DNA from: Lachnoclostridium sp.
Lineage (GTDB): Bacteria > Bacillota_A > Clostridia > Lachnospirales > Lachnospiraceae
Length of the DNA: 20,584 bases
Reading direction: 5' to 3'
NCBI GenBank assembly: GCA_015057755.1
Contig: SVDR01000045.1
Location: forward strand, 1-20,584
The notes beneath the pieces were generated by a model. The model was not told the origin of the DNA and searched no databases. It saw only the letters and a program-made list of their open reading frames with translations. A program made the position numbers and the translations under genes. Positions 1 to 7,546 of the stretch are shown here, one piece after another; position 1 is the stretch's first letter, and each line of letters begins with the position of its first letter.

Positions 1-983
1 GCGAAGAAGAGTTCCCGTATGCAATCCGTACTGTATCCGAGACAATGGAATCCAACGGTTCCACATCCCAGGCTTCTATCTGTGCATCTTCCCTGTCCCT
101 GATGGCAGCAGGTGTTCCGATCAAGTCCATGGTAGCAGGTATTTCCTGTGGTCTCGTAACAGGCGACACAGATGATGATTACCTTGTATTAACAGATATC
201 CAGGGTCTTGAGGACTTCTTCGGCGATATGGACTTCAAGGTAGGAGGTACTCACAAGGGTATCACAGCAATCCAGATGGATATCAAGATCCACGGCTTAA
301 CACGTGCGATCATCGAAGAAGCAATCGCTCGCTGCCGCGAAGCTCGTCTCTACATCATGGACGAGATCATGGCTCCGTGCATCGCTGAACCGAGAAAAGA
401 ACTTTCCAAGTACGCTCCGAAGATCACTCAGATCACAATTGATCCGGCTAAGATCGGTGATGTAGTTGGTAAGCAGGGTAAAGTAATCAACAAGATCATC
501 GAGGAAACAGGCGTTAAGATCGACATCACAGATGACGGTGCTGTAAACGTTTGCGGTACAGATCAGGATATGATCAACAGAGCGATCGAGATCATTCAGA
601 ACATCGTAACAGAAGTTGAAGCTGGTATGATCTTCACAGGTAAGGTTGTTCGTATCATGGAATTCGGTGCATTCGTTGAGCTTGCTCCGAACAAAGACGG
701 TATGGTTCACATTTCCAAGCTTTCCGATAAGAGAGTTGCTAAAGTTGAGGACGTTGTAAACATTGGCGATACAGTAACTGTAAGAGTTGCAGAAGTTGAC
801 CGCATGGGCAGAATCAACCTGACAATGAGACCGGAAGATATGACATGTGAAGTTGAGAAACTTGCTCAGCCGGCAAAGCGCGAAGAGCGTGGCGACCGTC
901 GTCGTGACGACAGAAAAGGCAACGACAGACGTGACCGCGGCGAGAGAAGAGAGCGTTCCGAGAAGAAGGAAGACGCAGAATAA
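1..983 (+). CDS. pnp: Polyribonucleotide nucleotidyltransferase (PNPase), 3' part only
   Basis: PNPase degrades RNA 3' to 5' by phosphorolysis and takes part in mRNA turnover. The window opens inside the gene; the reading frame begins at base 3 and runs to the TAA at 981-983. The first visible residues ([20 protein letters not shown]) belong to the second RNase PH-like domain and include its conserved [11 protein letters not shown] segment. This is followed by a KH domain (around [14 protein letters not shown]), an S1 domain (around [18 protein letters not shown]), and a roughly 40-residue Arg/Asp/Glu-rich low-complexity tail that is common in clostridial PNPases and probably helps RNA binding. 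The N-terminal half lies upstream of the window. A terminator follows 20 bases after the stop. Identification is firm; the true start cannot be seen. Confidence 0.97.
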   Translation, partial: EEEFPYAIRTVSETMESNGSTSQASICASSLSLMAAGVPIKSMVAGISCGLVTGDTDDDYLVLTDIQGLEDFFGDMDFKVGGTHKGITAIQMDIKIHGLTRAIIEEAIARCREARLYIMDEIMAPCIAEPRKELSKYAPKITQITIDPAKIGDVVGKQGKVINKIIEETGVKIDITDDGAVNVCGTDQDMINRAIEIIQNIVTEVEAGMIFTGKVVRIMEFGAFVELAPNKDGMVHISKLSDKRVAKVEDVVNIGDTVTVRVAEVDRMGRINLTMRPEDMTCEVEKLAQPAKREERGDRRRDDRKGNDRRDRGERRERSEKKEDAE

Positions 984-1003
984 TTTTATAAAATGATTCA
1001 TTG

Positions 1004-1034
1004 GGCGGCTGTTCTTATGGACAGCCGTCTTTTT
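1004..1034 (+). terminator. Intrinsic terminator after pnp
   Basis: An 11-bp stem (1004-1014 with 1019-1029, two G-U pairs) with a four-base loop TTAT is followed by TTTTT. It lies between the pnp stop and the hydrolase start. The hydrolase start is only about 15 bases beyond, so that gene may depend on read-through. Confidence 0.85.
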
Positions 1035-1050
1035 GAAATGAGGTAAGATG

Positions 1051-1887
1051 ATGAAGATAAATCCAGAATTATTATTTGCAGATCAAGTGCATGATCCGAG
1101 GGATGTTCTGTCTGACAGCGGTGCATTTGAATTCCCATGTGGTGACGGAGCTCTTTGGGGACAGATCATGTGCCCGGACGGCAGTTTTGGAGAGGGACGT
1201 CCGTGTGTGATCTTTCTCCATGGTTTTCCGGGAGGCAATCGAAATGACGATATTGCCCATGCTTTGTGTCGGATCGGATGCGTTGTTCTTGTGATCCACC
1301 ACAGAGGTGCATGGGGAAGTCCGGGTAAATATCTGGTATCCAATTGTATTGAGGACATCAAAATTCTGGCGGAGCATGTGCGCAGCGAAGCATTTGCAAA
1401 CCAGTATCATGTAGATCCGGAGAGCGTATATCTCTTTGGTCACAGCATGGGTGGAAACAATTCGATCAATGCAGGAAAAGAAATGCCGTGGCTTCGCGGC
1501 GTTATGCTTTTGGCGCCGTATGATTCCACTTGTTACATCCGCAAAGGAGAACCAGAGCGTTTGAGAGATCTGATGAAGAATGGTGCGAAGTTTTTAAACT
1601 GTGACGGAGCAAATTCACTTTATGATGATATTGCAGCACATGTAGATGAGTGGAATTTTGTAAATGCAGCAGAGGCGCTGAGAAACCAGAACGTACTGAT
1701 CCTTTCCGGAACCTACGATGAGATTGCGCCGGAGGCGGATATGGTAGTTCCTCTTTGGAAAAAACTGAATTTCTTTGAAACAGGTGCGATCCACCGCCAG
1801 TTCAGCTATCCGGCGGGACATGCACTGGTGGGATGCAGAGTCATGATATTAAAGGATATCGTAAAATTCCTTGAGGATACATTATAA
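1051..1887 (+). CDS. Alpha/beta hydrolase, serine-type
   Basis: A cytoplasmic alpha/beta-hydrolase-fold enzyme of about 278 residues; the substrate is unknown. Visible signs are the oxyanion-loop motif FLHGFPGG, the nucleophile elbow GHSMGG (Ser about 132), an Asp in the strand LSGTYDE (about 223) and a His in PAGHALVG (about 257), giving a complete catalytic triad in the expected order. There is no signal peptide or membrane segment. Two adjacent ATGs (1048, 1051) are possible starts; 1051 is preferred because it lies 7 bases after GAGG (1040-1043), against 4 for the first. The gene stands alone between the pnp terminator and the DUF1538 promoter, and no promoter of its own is obvious. Family assignment is good; an esterase, peptidase or acyl-hydrolase role cannot be separated from the sequence. 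Confidence 0.87.
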   Translation: MKINPELLFADQVHDPRDVLSDSGAFEFPCGDGALWGQIMCPDGSFGEGRPCVIFLHGFPGGNRNDDIAHALCRIGCVVLVIHHRGAWGSPGKYLVSNCIEDIKILAEHVRSEAFANQYHVDPESVYLFGHSMGGNNSINAGKEMPWLRGVMLLAPYDSTCYIRKGEPERLRDLMKNGAKFLNCDGANSLYDDIAAHVDEWNFVNAAEALRNQNVLILSGTYDEIAPEADMVVPLWKKLNFFETGAIHRQFSYPAGHALVGCRVMILKDIVKFLEDTL

Positions 1888-1944
1888 TAGGAGAAGACTG
1901 TTGCTTTGCAGCGATACGTATCCTCTATAATATTATAACTTAGA

Positions 1945-1979
1945 AACGATAGAAATTTTAACGGAAAATTAACATCGTT
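1945..1979. repeat. AT-rich inverted repeat upstream of the DUF1538 promoter
   Basis: AACGAT (1945-1950) is complementary to ATCGTT (1974-1979), with an inner AATTTT/AAAATT pair around a five-base centre. It ends three bases before the -35 element, where an activator or repressor site could lie. No T-tract follows, so it is unlikely to be a terminator. Function is inferred. Confidence 0.35.
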
Positions 1980-1981
1980 CT

Positions 1982-2012
1982 TTGAACACCTGCAGAAATT
2001 TTATGTTATACT
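1982..2012 (+). promoter_or_regulatory. Putative promoter of the DUF1538-PII operon
   Basis: TTGAAC (1982-1987) and TATACT (2007-2012) are separated by 19 bases. The -10 is extended (TG at 2004-2005), which can compensate for the long spacer. The start of transcription would be near 2019, about 30 bases before the TTG start codon. Confidence 0.6.
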
Positions 2013-2050
2013 TTAGAAAGTAAATATATAAAGAAAGGTGTTAGGTACGA

Positions 2051-3589
2051 TTGCATTCATTACGTTCAACATTTCAAGAAAAATTCAGTGAAACCCTGAA
2101 AGCAGTTTTTCCGATCCTGCTGATTGTGCTGATCTTGTGCTTTTCGATCGCGCCAATCCCTCCGAGTATTCTGATGACCTTTTTGACGGGAGCCGTTCTT
2201 CTGGTTGTCGGAATGTTGTTTTTTAACGTGGGTGTAGATCTTTCTATGACCCCGATGGGTGAGCGTGTCGGTACGATCATGACGAAGTCCAAGAATCTGA
2301 TCATCATCGTATTGATCAGCTTTATCATGGGCTTCGTGATTACTGTTTCAGAGCCGGATCTTCAGGTGCTTGCACAGCAGGTACCGTCTATTCCGAATCT
2401 GGCATTGATCCTGGCGGTGGCCGCAGGAGTGGGAACATTCCTCGTGTTTGCACTTCTCAGAATGCTGTTTGGAATTGCTCTTCCGCGGTTTCTGGTACTT
2501 TTTTATGTTGTGATTTTCGGACTTACCTTGTTGGTTCCGGCGGATTTTCTGGCTGTAGCCTTTGACTCCGGCGGTGTTACAACAGGTCCGATGACGGTTC
2601 CGTTCATTATGGCATTTGGTATCGGTGTTTCTGCGATCCGAAACGATAAACATGCGGCGGACGACAGTTTCGGTCTGGTAGCGATGTGCTCTATTGGTCC
2701 GATCCTTGCAGTTCTGCTTCTCGGAATGATCTTCAATCCGGAGTCTGCAGAGCAGGTTTCCGAGTCCATTCCGGTCATTGATGACACCGTGCAGCTCTGG
2801 AGGCTGTTTGCGGTCGAGCTTCCGCATTATCTGAAAGAAATGGCGGTATCGCTGTTCCCGATCATCTTTTTCTTTGGACTGTTTCAGTTGATAGCGAGAG
2901 ATATTAACAAACGTGTGCTGATCAAGATTGGTATTGGTCTCGTGTATACATATATCGGACTGGTACTGTTCCTGACCGGTGCCAATGTGGGCTTTATGCC
3001 GGCAGGCAATTACCTTGGTCAGACAATTGCAGGTCTTTCCTATCCGTGGATCATTGTTCCGATTGGAATGATCATCGGTTATTTCATCGTAAAGGCAGAG
3101 CCGGCAGTGTTTGTCCTGACAAAACAGGTTGAGGAGATGACATCCGGCGGTATTTCTGCAAAAGCCATGGGGAACAGCTTGTCGATCGCGGTAGCAGTAT
3201 CCGTGGGACTTGCGATGATCCGTGTGGTAACAGGCATTTCCATTATGTGGTTCCTGCTTCCGGGTTATGCCATTGCCCTTGGAACTTCTTTCTTTGTACC
3301 GAAGATTTATACTGCGATCGCATTCGACTCCGGTGGTGTTGCCTCCGGTCCGATGACCGCGACATTCCTGCTTCCGTTTGCCATGGGCGCTTGTGAAGCA
3401 TTGGGAGGAAATATTATTACCGATGCCTTTGGTATCGTAGCAATGGTAGCGATGACTCCGCTGATCACCATTCAGGTTATGGGATTGATCAGCAAGATGA
3501 AGGAGAAAAAGCTTCACGAAGGTTTTGCAGATTCGGCAGCATTTGCGACTGCGGACCTTGGCAGCGACTTGGAGATTATCGAACTGTAA
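2051..3589 (+). CDS. DUF1538 multi-pass membrane protein with internal duplication
   Basis: A 512-residue integral membrane protein with many hydrophobic helices. It has two homologous halves, each carrying a near-identical signature: AFDSGGVTTGPMT at about residues 170-182 and AFDSGGVASGPMT at about 424-436. This arrangement is typical of the DUF1538 family, whose function is unknown. The inverted-symmetry look of the repeats and the buried Asp/Ser/Gly motif suggest a transporter or channel; that is inference. The start is TTG at 2051, supported by AAAGG at 2034-2038, since no upstream ATG fits. It is followed after 21 bases by a tandem PII-like protein, and the two are almost certainly co-transcribed. 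PII proteins often bind and gate membrane transporters, so the neighbour may control this protein's activity. Confidence 0.9.
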   Translation: MHSLRSTFQEKFSETLKAVFPILLIVLILCFSIAPIPPSILMTFLTGAVLLVVGMLFFNVGVDLSMTPMGERVGTIMTKSKNLIIIVLISFIMGFVITVSEPDLQVLAQQVPSIPNLALILAVAAGVGTFLVFALLRMLFGIALPRFLVLFYVVIFGLTLLVPADFLAVAFDSGGVTTGPMTVPFIMAFGIGVSAIRNDKHAADDSFGLVAMCSIGPILAVLLLGMIFNPESAEQVSESIPVIDDTVQLWRLFAVELPHYLKEMAVSLFPIIFFFGLFQLIARDINKRVLIKIGIGLVYTYIGLVLFLTGANVGFMPAGNYLGQTIAGLSYPWIIVPIGMIIGYFIVKAEPAVFVLTKQVEEMTSGGISAKAMGNSLSIAVAVSVGLAMIRVVTGISIMWFLLPGYAIALGTSFFVPKIYTAIAFDSGGVASGPMTATFLLPFAMGACEALGGNIITDAFGIVAMVAMTPLITIQVMGLISKMKEKKLHEGFADSAAFATADLGSDLEIIEL

Positions 3590-3610
3590 CAGTATAGAAA
3601 TGAGGATCAT

Positions 3611-4291
3611 ATGGGAAGTTTAAATTTAATGACAACGATCGTGAATCGAAAAGATCTGAATCGTTATATGGAAGTGTATCAGAACAATGATCTGCATGTG
3701 GCCTTCTTATCTTTGGGTTATGGTACTGCATCCAATGAGATCCTGGACTATCTCGGACTGGAATCCAACCAGAAAGCGGTTTCTTTTTCCATTGTGGAAG
3801 AGAAATCATGGCTGACGGTAAAACGTCAGTTGGAGAAAAAACTGAAGATTGATGCACCGGGCGGAGGTATTGCATTCACTGTTCCGCTCAGCAGCATTGG
3901 CGGGATGAAGCAGCTTCAGTTCTTACTGGAGACACAGGATTATCAGAAAGAGGAGGAGACCACCTTGAAGAATACAGATCATCATCTGATTATTGTAATC
4001 ACAGAACCGGGCTATACCAATATGGTCATGGATGCAGCAAGAGGTGCCGGTGCATACGGCGGAACTGTAATCCATGCGAAGGGAACCGGTATGGAGCTGG
4101 CAGAGAAGTTCATGGGCGTATCCCTTGCTTCTGAAAAAGAGCTGGTTCTGATCGTGGCAAAAACAGAATTAAAAAATCCGATCATGCAGGCGATCATGAA
4201 AGATGCCGGTCTGCAGACGAAAGCAAAATCCATTGCATTTTCTCTCCCGGTAACGGATACCGCGGGATTGAGATTAGTGGAAGATGAATAA
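3611..4291 (+). CDS. Tandem-domain PII-like signalling protein
   Basis: A 226-residue soluble protein made of two PII-like modules. The C-terminal module (about 127-220) carries the PII signature GAGAYGGTVIHAKGTG at about 145-160 and a later strand IAFSLPV. The N-terminal module (about 5-100) is divergent but has the matching strand-helix pattern (LSLGYGTASNEILDYLGL, then PGGGIAFTVPLSSIGG). Canonical GlnB/GlnK proteins are single-domain, about 112 residues, with a long T-loop and a uridylylated Tyr. Here the T-loop of the second module is short and I see no such Tyr, so control would be by ligand binding (nucleotide or similar) rather than by uridylylation. AGGA lies before the ATG. Being in one operon with the DUF1538 membrane protein, it is probably that protein's regulator. 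PII membership is secure; the ligand is unknown. Confidence 0.88.
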   Translation: MGSLNLMTTIVNRKDLNRYMEVYQNNDLHVAFLSLGYGTASNEILDYLGLESNQKAVSFSIVEEKSWLTVKRQLEKKLKIDAPGGGIAFTVPLSSIGGMKQLQFLLETQDYQKEEETTLKNTDHHLIIVITEPGYTNMVMDAARGAGAYGGTVIHAKGTGMELAEKFMGVSLASEKELVLIVAKTELKNPIMQAIMKDAGLQTKAKSIAFSLPVTDTAGLRLVEDE

Positions 4292-4299
4292 AAGGAACG

Positions 4300-4345
4300 A
4301 TCCCGTCGCCGGGCAGAAAATTGTGTTCGGCAGCGGGATTTTTTT
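4300..4345 (+). terminator. Intrinsic terminator after the PII-like gene
   Basis: ATCCCG (4300-4305) pairs with CGGGAT (4334-4339), and GCCG with CGGC inside, with a small internal mismatch. A run of seven T follows (4339-4345). It ends the DUF1538-PII operon just before the mgtE promoter. Confidence 0.85.
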
Positions 4346-4346
4346 A

Positions 4347-4375
4347 TTGCTATTTGGATAAAATTTACTTATAAT
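4347..4375 (+). promoter_or_regulatory. mgtE promoter
   Basis: TTGCTA (4347-4352) and a perfect TATAAT (4370-4375) with a 17-base spacer. Transcription would begin near 4382, giving a leader of about 205 nt before mgtE. Confidence 0.8.
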
Positions 4376-4421
4376 GAAATGACAGACCTAGAACATGAAA
4401 TCGAAAAGCGAAAGGAAGTGA

Positions 4422-4513
4422 ACACATAATGGAAGGTCGAAGTCGAAAGATGGAGGCAGATGCCCACCCTGAACCGCCAGCGGTACATACAATGGAATCT
4501 ATCCATTATGTGT
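4422..4513 (+). promoter_or_regulatory. Alternative (antiterminator) pairing in the mgtE leader
   Basis: ACACATAATGGA (4422-4433), covering the leader-peptide start codon, is a perfect 12-base complement of TCCATTATGTGT (4502-4513). The latter is the 3' arm of the terminator hairpin, so the two pairings exclude each other. A ribosome paused at PEPP (codons at 4468-4479) would cover part of the terminator's 5' arm and leave the upstream segment free, favouring antitermination. Confidence 0.6.
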
Positions 4514-4527
4514 ATAGCTGTTTTTAG
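4429..4527 (+). CDS. Putative 32-residue leader peptide of mgtE (MgtL-like by analogy)
   Basis: A short ORF with an excellent ribosome binding site (AAAGGAAGTG, 4411-4420, 8 bases before the ATG), lying between a consensus promoter and the mgtE ORF. The peptide starts MEGRSRKM and continues with EADAHPEPP at residues 9-17, a cluster of acidic residues and prolines. In enterobacteria the MgtL leader (EPDPTPLP) controls a magnesium transporter because acidic/proline stretches make ribosomes pause or abort when magnesium is low. The TAG stop (4525-4527) lies at the end of the T-tract of a terminator hairpin, and the start codon lies inside a segment complementary to that hairpin. Translation is therefore physically linked to leader folding. 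The ORF and RBS are seen directly; the regulatory role is inferred. I do not know of a described homologue. Confidence 0.65.
   Translation: MEGRSRKMEADAHPEPPAVHTMESIHYVYSCF
4478..4525 (+). terminator. Intrinsic terminator in the mgtE leader (attenuator)
   Basis: Positions 4478-4496 pair with 4502-4520 around a five-base loop ATCTA. Two positions are mismatched (4482/4516 and 4490/4508) and two are G-U. The stem begins CAGC/GCTG and is followed directly by TTTTT (4521-4525). It overlaps the end of the leader peptide and lies 60 bases upstream of mgtE, so it must be bypassed for mgtE expression. Confidence 0.65.
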
Positions 4528-4539
4528 AGTGTCGTATTG

Positions 4540-4577
4540 TCTCCAGTCCAGATTGAAAAAATGATATGGAATGGAGG
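4540..4577 (+). promoter_or_regulatory. Hairpin masking the mgtE ribosome binding site
   Basis: CTCCAGTCCA (4541-4550) pairs with TGGAATGGAG (4567-4576) with one G-A mismatch, and a T-G pair extends it (4540/4577). The Shine-Dalgarno GGAGG (4573-4577) is inside the 3' arm. The loop is 16 bases. It could reduce mgtE translation unless opened. Confidence 0.5.
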
Positions 4578-4586
4578 ATGTGCGTA

Positions 4587-5957
4587 ATGTCTAACGAAGC
4601 AATGGAGAACATTGATTTAGAGGAATTATTGGAGCTGGTGAAAGCGAAAAAGTATCGCCAGCTGAAAGAAGCGCTTTTGGAACTGAATGAGGTAGATATT
4701 GCCTTATTTATGGAAGAACTGGATTCTGTAGATCGGACGATGCTTGTATTCCGCATGCTGCCGAAGGCGATGGCTTCGGAGGTTTTTGCAGAACTGGATC
4801 CGGATTCTCAGGAGCAGATCATCAACAGCATTACCGATAGAGAGCTTTCTGAAATTGTGGAAGATCTGTATGTGGATGATGCGGTGGATATGCTGGAAGA
4901 GATGCCGGCGACCATTGTCCGAAGAGTTATGGAAAATACAAAACCGGAGACCAGAAAGCTGATCAATCAGTTTTTAAAATATCCGGAAAATAGCGCAGGA
5001 AGCATTATGACAGCGGAGTATATCGGCCTGAAAGCCAGGATGACCGTTGATGAATGCTTTGCTTATATTCGCAAACATGGTATCGATTCAGAAACGATCT
5101 ACACCTGTTATGTTATGGGTGACAAACGCCAGCTGGAGGGCGTTGTGACGATCAAGGATTTATTGATGAATCCGTACGAAGCGCTTGTGGGCGATATCAT
5201 GGACGATAACGTGATCAAAGTAACAACAACCATGGACCAGGAAGAAGTCGTAGAGATGATCAATAAGTACGATCTTCTGAGTATGCCGGTTGTAGACAGT
5301 GAGGATCGTCTGGTCGGTATCATCACTGTCGATGACGTTATGGACGTTATGGAAGAAGAGGCCACAGAGGATATCGAGAAGATGGCTGCCATGCTTCCGA
5401 GTGAAAAGCCGTATCTGAAGACCGGAGTATTTGAACTGGCAAAAAACCGTATTCCATGGCTGCTGTTCTTAATGCTGTCCAGTACTTTGTCGGGTGCGAT
5501 CCTGACACGATATGAAAATGCATTCGCGGCGATCCCGCTGCTTGTCAGCTTTACACCGATGTTAATGAACACAGGCGGTAACTCCGGAAGCCAGTCCAGT
5601 GCCATGATCATTCGAGGCATGTCGATCGGTGAGATCGAACCGTCCGACATTTTGCGGGTTATCTGGAAAGAAGTTCGGGTTGGTCTGATCGCCGGTATGG
5701 TTCTGGCTGCTGCCAACTTTATCCGTCTGATGATCCAGTATCCGGGCAACACGATGATCAGTTTTGTGGTTGTTGCCAGCGTATTTGTGACCGTTGTAAT
5801 TGCGAAGACGATCGGATGTACACTGCCGATCGCGGCGAAAGTCCTGAAAATGGACCCGGCGATCATGGCGGGACCGCTGATCACGACCATTGTCGATGCG
5901 GTAAGTTTGATCGTTTATTTTAATCTTGCTTGCATGTTACTGGATATGGCGGTATAA
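4587..5957 (+). CDS. mgtE: Magnesium transporter MgtE
   Basis: MgtE is a homodimeric, magnesium-gated magnesium channel of the cytoplasmic membrane. The 456-residue protein shows the full order: acidic, helical MgtE-N superhelical domain (about 1-130), two CBS domains (about 137-195 and 200-258; segments ending VVTIKDLL and IITVDDVMDV), a connecting helix, then five membrane helices from about residue 283. The conserved TGGNSGSQSS motif and the pore segment MDPAIMAGPLITTIVD, containing the magnesium-coordinating Asp, are present. A start at 4566 is possible, but 4587 is preferred because GGAGG (4573-4577) lies 9 bases before it and would fall inside a longer ORF. The long leader with peptide ORF, terminator and RBS hairpin suggests tight magnesium-linked expression. 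No M-box riboswitch is recognisable. The gltX promoter overlaps the 3' end. Confidence 0.96.
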   Translation: MSNEAMENIDLEELLELVKAKKYRQLKEALLELNEVDIALFMEELDSVDRTMLVFRMLPKAMASEVFAELDPDSQEQIINSITDRELSEIVEDLYVDDAVDMLEEMPATIVRRVMENTKPETRKLINQFLKYPENSAGSIMTAEYIGLKARMTVDECFAYIRKHGIDSETIYTCYVMGDKRQLEGVVTIKDLLMNPYEALVGDIMDDNVIKVTTTMDQEEVVEMINKYDLLSMPVVDSEDRLVGIITVDDVMDVMEEEATEDIEKMAAMLPSEKPYLKTGVFELAKNRIPWLLFLMLSSTLSGAILTRYENAFAAIPLLVSFTPMLMNTGGNSGSQSSAMIIRGMSIGEIEPSDILRVIWKEVRVGLIAGMVLAAANFIRLMIQYPGNTMISFVVVASVFVTVVIAKTIGCTLPIAAKVLKMDPAIMAGPLITTIVDAVSLIVYFNLACMLLDMAV

Positions 5958-5958
5958 T
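5930..5958 (+). promoter_or_regulatory. gltX promoter inside the mgtE 3' end
   Basis: TTGCAT (5930-5935) and TATAAT (5953-5958) are 17 bases apart; the -10 covers the mgtE stop codon. Transcription would start near 5965, about 63 bases before gltX. It lets gltX be made independently of the mgtE attenuator. Confidence 0.7.
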
Positions 5959-6027
5959 GTACGCGTATGAAATTAATTTTTCAGGGAGAGATATCCCCTT
6001 AAATATTAGAAACAGGAGAAAACAATT

Positions 6028-7485
6028 ATGGGAAAAGTTAGAACACGATTTGCACCGAGCCCGACAGGACGTATGCATGTAGGTAACCTGAGAACTGCTC
6101 TTTATACCTACCTGATCGCAAAACATGAAGACGGTGATTTTATCCTTCGTATCGAGGATACAGACCAGGGACGTCTTGTAGAGGGTGCTGTTGATATTAT
6201 TTACAGAACTATGGAGAAAACAGGCCTGATTCACGACGAAGGTCCGGATAAAGACAAAGGCTTTGGTCCGTATGTACAGTCTGATCGTCAGAAAGCCGGC
6301 ATTTACATGGAATATGCGAAGATGCTGGTAGAAAAAGGCGAGGCTTACTACTGCTTCTGTACACAGGAGCGTCTGGATTCTTTAAGATCCAATGTAAACG
6401 GCGAAGAGATCATGACTTATGACAAGTACTGCTTAAGCCTTTCCAAGGAAGAAGTAGAGGCAAATCTGGCAGCAGGTATGCCGTTCGTTATCCGTCAGAA
6501 CAACCCGAAAGAGGGTACAACAACATTCCACGACGATATCTACGGCGATATCACAGTTGACAATGCGGAACTGGACGACATGGTCCTCATCAAATCCGAC
6601 GGATTCCCGACATACAACTTCGCAAACGTAGTGGATGATCACCTTATGGGCATCACACACGTAGTAAGAGGTAATGAGTACCTTTCCTCTTCTCCGAAGT
6701 ACAACCGTCTTTACGAGGCGTTTGGCTGGGAGGTTCCGATTTACGTACACTGCCCAACGATCACAAACGAAGAGCATAAGAAATTATCCAAGAGAAGCGG
6801 TCATTCCTCTTTCGAAGACCTTCTTGAGCAGGGCTTCATCACAGAGGCGATCGTAAACTTCGTAGCATTACTCGGCTGGTCTCCGGCTGGCAACGAGGAG
6901 TTCTTCACACTTGAACAGTTAGTAAAAGAGTTCAATTACCACAATATGAGCAAGTCTCCGGCTGTTTTTGATATGACAAAACTTCGCTGGATGAACAGTG
7001 AATATTTAAAGAAGATGGACTTCGACGCTTTCTATGAGATCGCAGAGCCGTACCTCAAAGAAGCACTTACAAAACCGTTCGATCTGAAGAAGATCGCTGC
7101 GATGGTAAAGACAAGAATTGAGGTTCTTCCGGATATCGCAGGTCAGGTTGACTTCTTCGAGACACTTCCGGAGTATGATCCGGAGATGTACGCTCACAAG
7201 AAGATGAAGACAAACAAAGAGAACTCCCTCGAGACATTAAAGGCGGTTCTTCCGATCTTAGAGGCTCAGGAGGATTACTCCAACGATGCTCTTTACGCAG
7301 CTCTGTCCCAGTATGTGGCTGATGCAGGTGTGAAGACAGGTTTCGTTATGTGGCCGATCCGTACAGCCGTTTCCGGTAAGCAGATGACACCGGCAGGTGC
7401 AACTGAGATCATGGAGATCATCGGTAAGGAAGAGTCCATCGAGAGAATTAAGAAGGGTATTGCTCTTCTTGAGGCATCTATCTAA
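6028..7485 (+). CDS. gltX: Glutamate--tRNA ligase
   Basis: Class I aminoacyl-tRNA synthetase that charges tRNA-Glu (and, in organisms without GlnRS, often also tRNA-Gln for later amidation). The 485-residue length fits bacterial GluRS. Seen: the class I HIGH-type motif as HVGN (residues 17-20) within [12 protein letters not shown], the RIEDTD segment, [25 protein letters not shown], and the KMSKS loop as KLSKR (252-256). A helical anticodon-binding domain fills the C-terminal third. The ATG at 6028 has AGGAGA upstream at the right distance. Codon choice (many ATC, TTC, AAG) is that of a highly expressed gene, unlike the helicase that follows. A terminator hairpin follows the stop. Confidence 0.98.
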   Translation: MGKVRTRFAPSPTGRMHVGNLRTALYTYLIAKHEDGDFILRIEDTDQGRLVEGAVDIIYRTMEKTGLIHDEGPDKDKGFGPYVQSDRQKAGIYMEYAKMLVEKGEAYYCFCTQERLDSLRSNVNGEEIMTYDKYCLSLSKEEVEANLAAGMPFVIRQNNPKEGTTTFHDDIYGDITVDNAELDDMVLIKSDGFPTYNFANVVDDHLMGITHVVRGNEYLSSSPKYNRLYEAFGWEVPIYVHCPTITNEEHKKLSKRSGHSSFEDLLEQGFITEAIVNFVALLGWSPAGNEEFFTLEQLVKEFNYHNMSKSPAVFDMTKLRWMNSEYLKKMDFDAFYEIAEPYLKEALTKPFDLKKIAAMVKTRIEVLPDIAGQVDFFETLPEYDPEMYAHKKMKTNKENSLETLKAVLPILEAQEDYSNDALYAALSQYVADAGVKTGFVMWPIRTAVSGKQMTPAGATEIMEIIGKEESIERIKKGIALLEASI

Positions 7486-7497
7486 TTTTACGATAAT
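7469..7497 (+). promoter_or_regulatory. Putative promoter of the helicase gene
   Basis: TTGAGG (7469-7474) and GATAAT (7492-7497) with a 17-base spacer, overlapping the gltX 3' end. A transcript from here would start near 7504, just before the hairpin at 7510-7535. Confidence 0.45.
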
Positions 7498-7509
7498 GAT
7501 TTTCAATGC

Positions 7510-7546
7510 TGCGGCGTGTATCTTTGCACGTCGCAACATTTCTTTT
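7510..7546 (+). terminator. Terminator-like hairpin after gltX
   Basis: An 11-bp stem (7510-7520 with 7525-7535, two G-U pairs) with loop TCTT is followed by ACATTTCTTTT. The T-tract is interrupted, so efficiency may be moderate. It lies in the 5' untranslated region of the helicase if that gene is read from the 7469 promoter. Confidence 0.6.

Noticed and set aside
297..1001. Long minus-strand open frame opposite pnp, and similar long frames opposite the DUF1538, mgtE and ktrB genes
   Set aside because: These are antisense shadows of well-identified genes; they lack ribosome sites and recognisable protein motifs.
1873..1925. Inverted repeat GAGGATAC/GTATCCTC around the hydrolase stop codon as a terminator
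   Set aside because: The 37-base loop is long and no T-tract follows the second arm.
4376..4586. M-box magnesium riboswitch before mgtE
   Set aside because: The leader is long enough, but I do not see the conserved M-box core; the leader ORF and competing hairpins explain the sequence better. A covariance search would settle it.
4566..4586. Upstream mgtE start codon at 4566
   Set aside because: The Shine-Dalgarno GGAGG (4573-4577) would lie inside the gene, and it is ideally placed for ATG 4587.
5958..6027. T-box leader for gltX
   Set aside because: Only about 63 bases of leader, no specifier-loop structure and no terminator/antiterminator pair.
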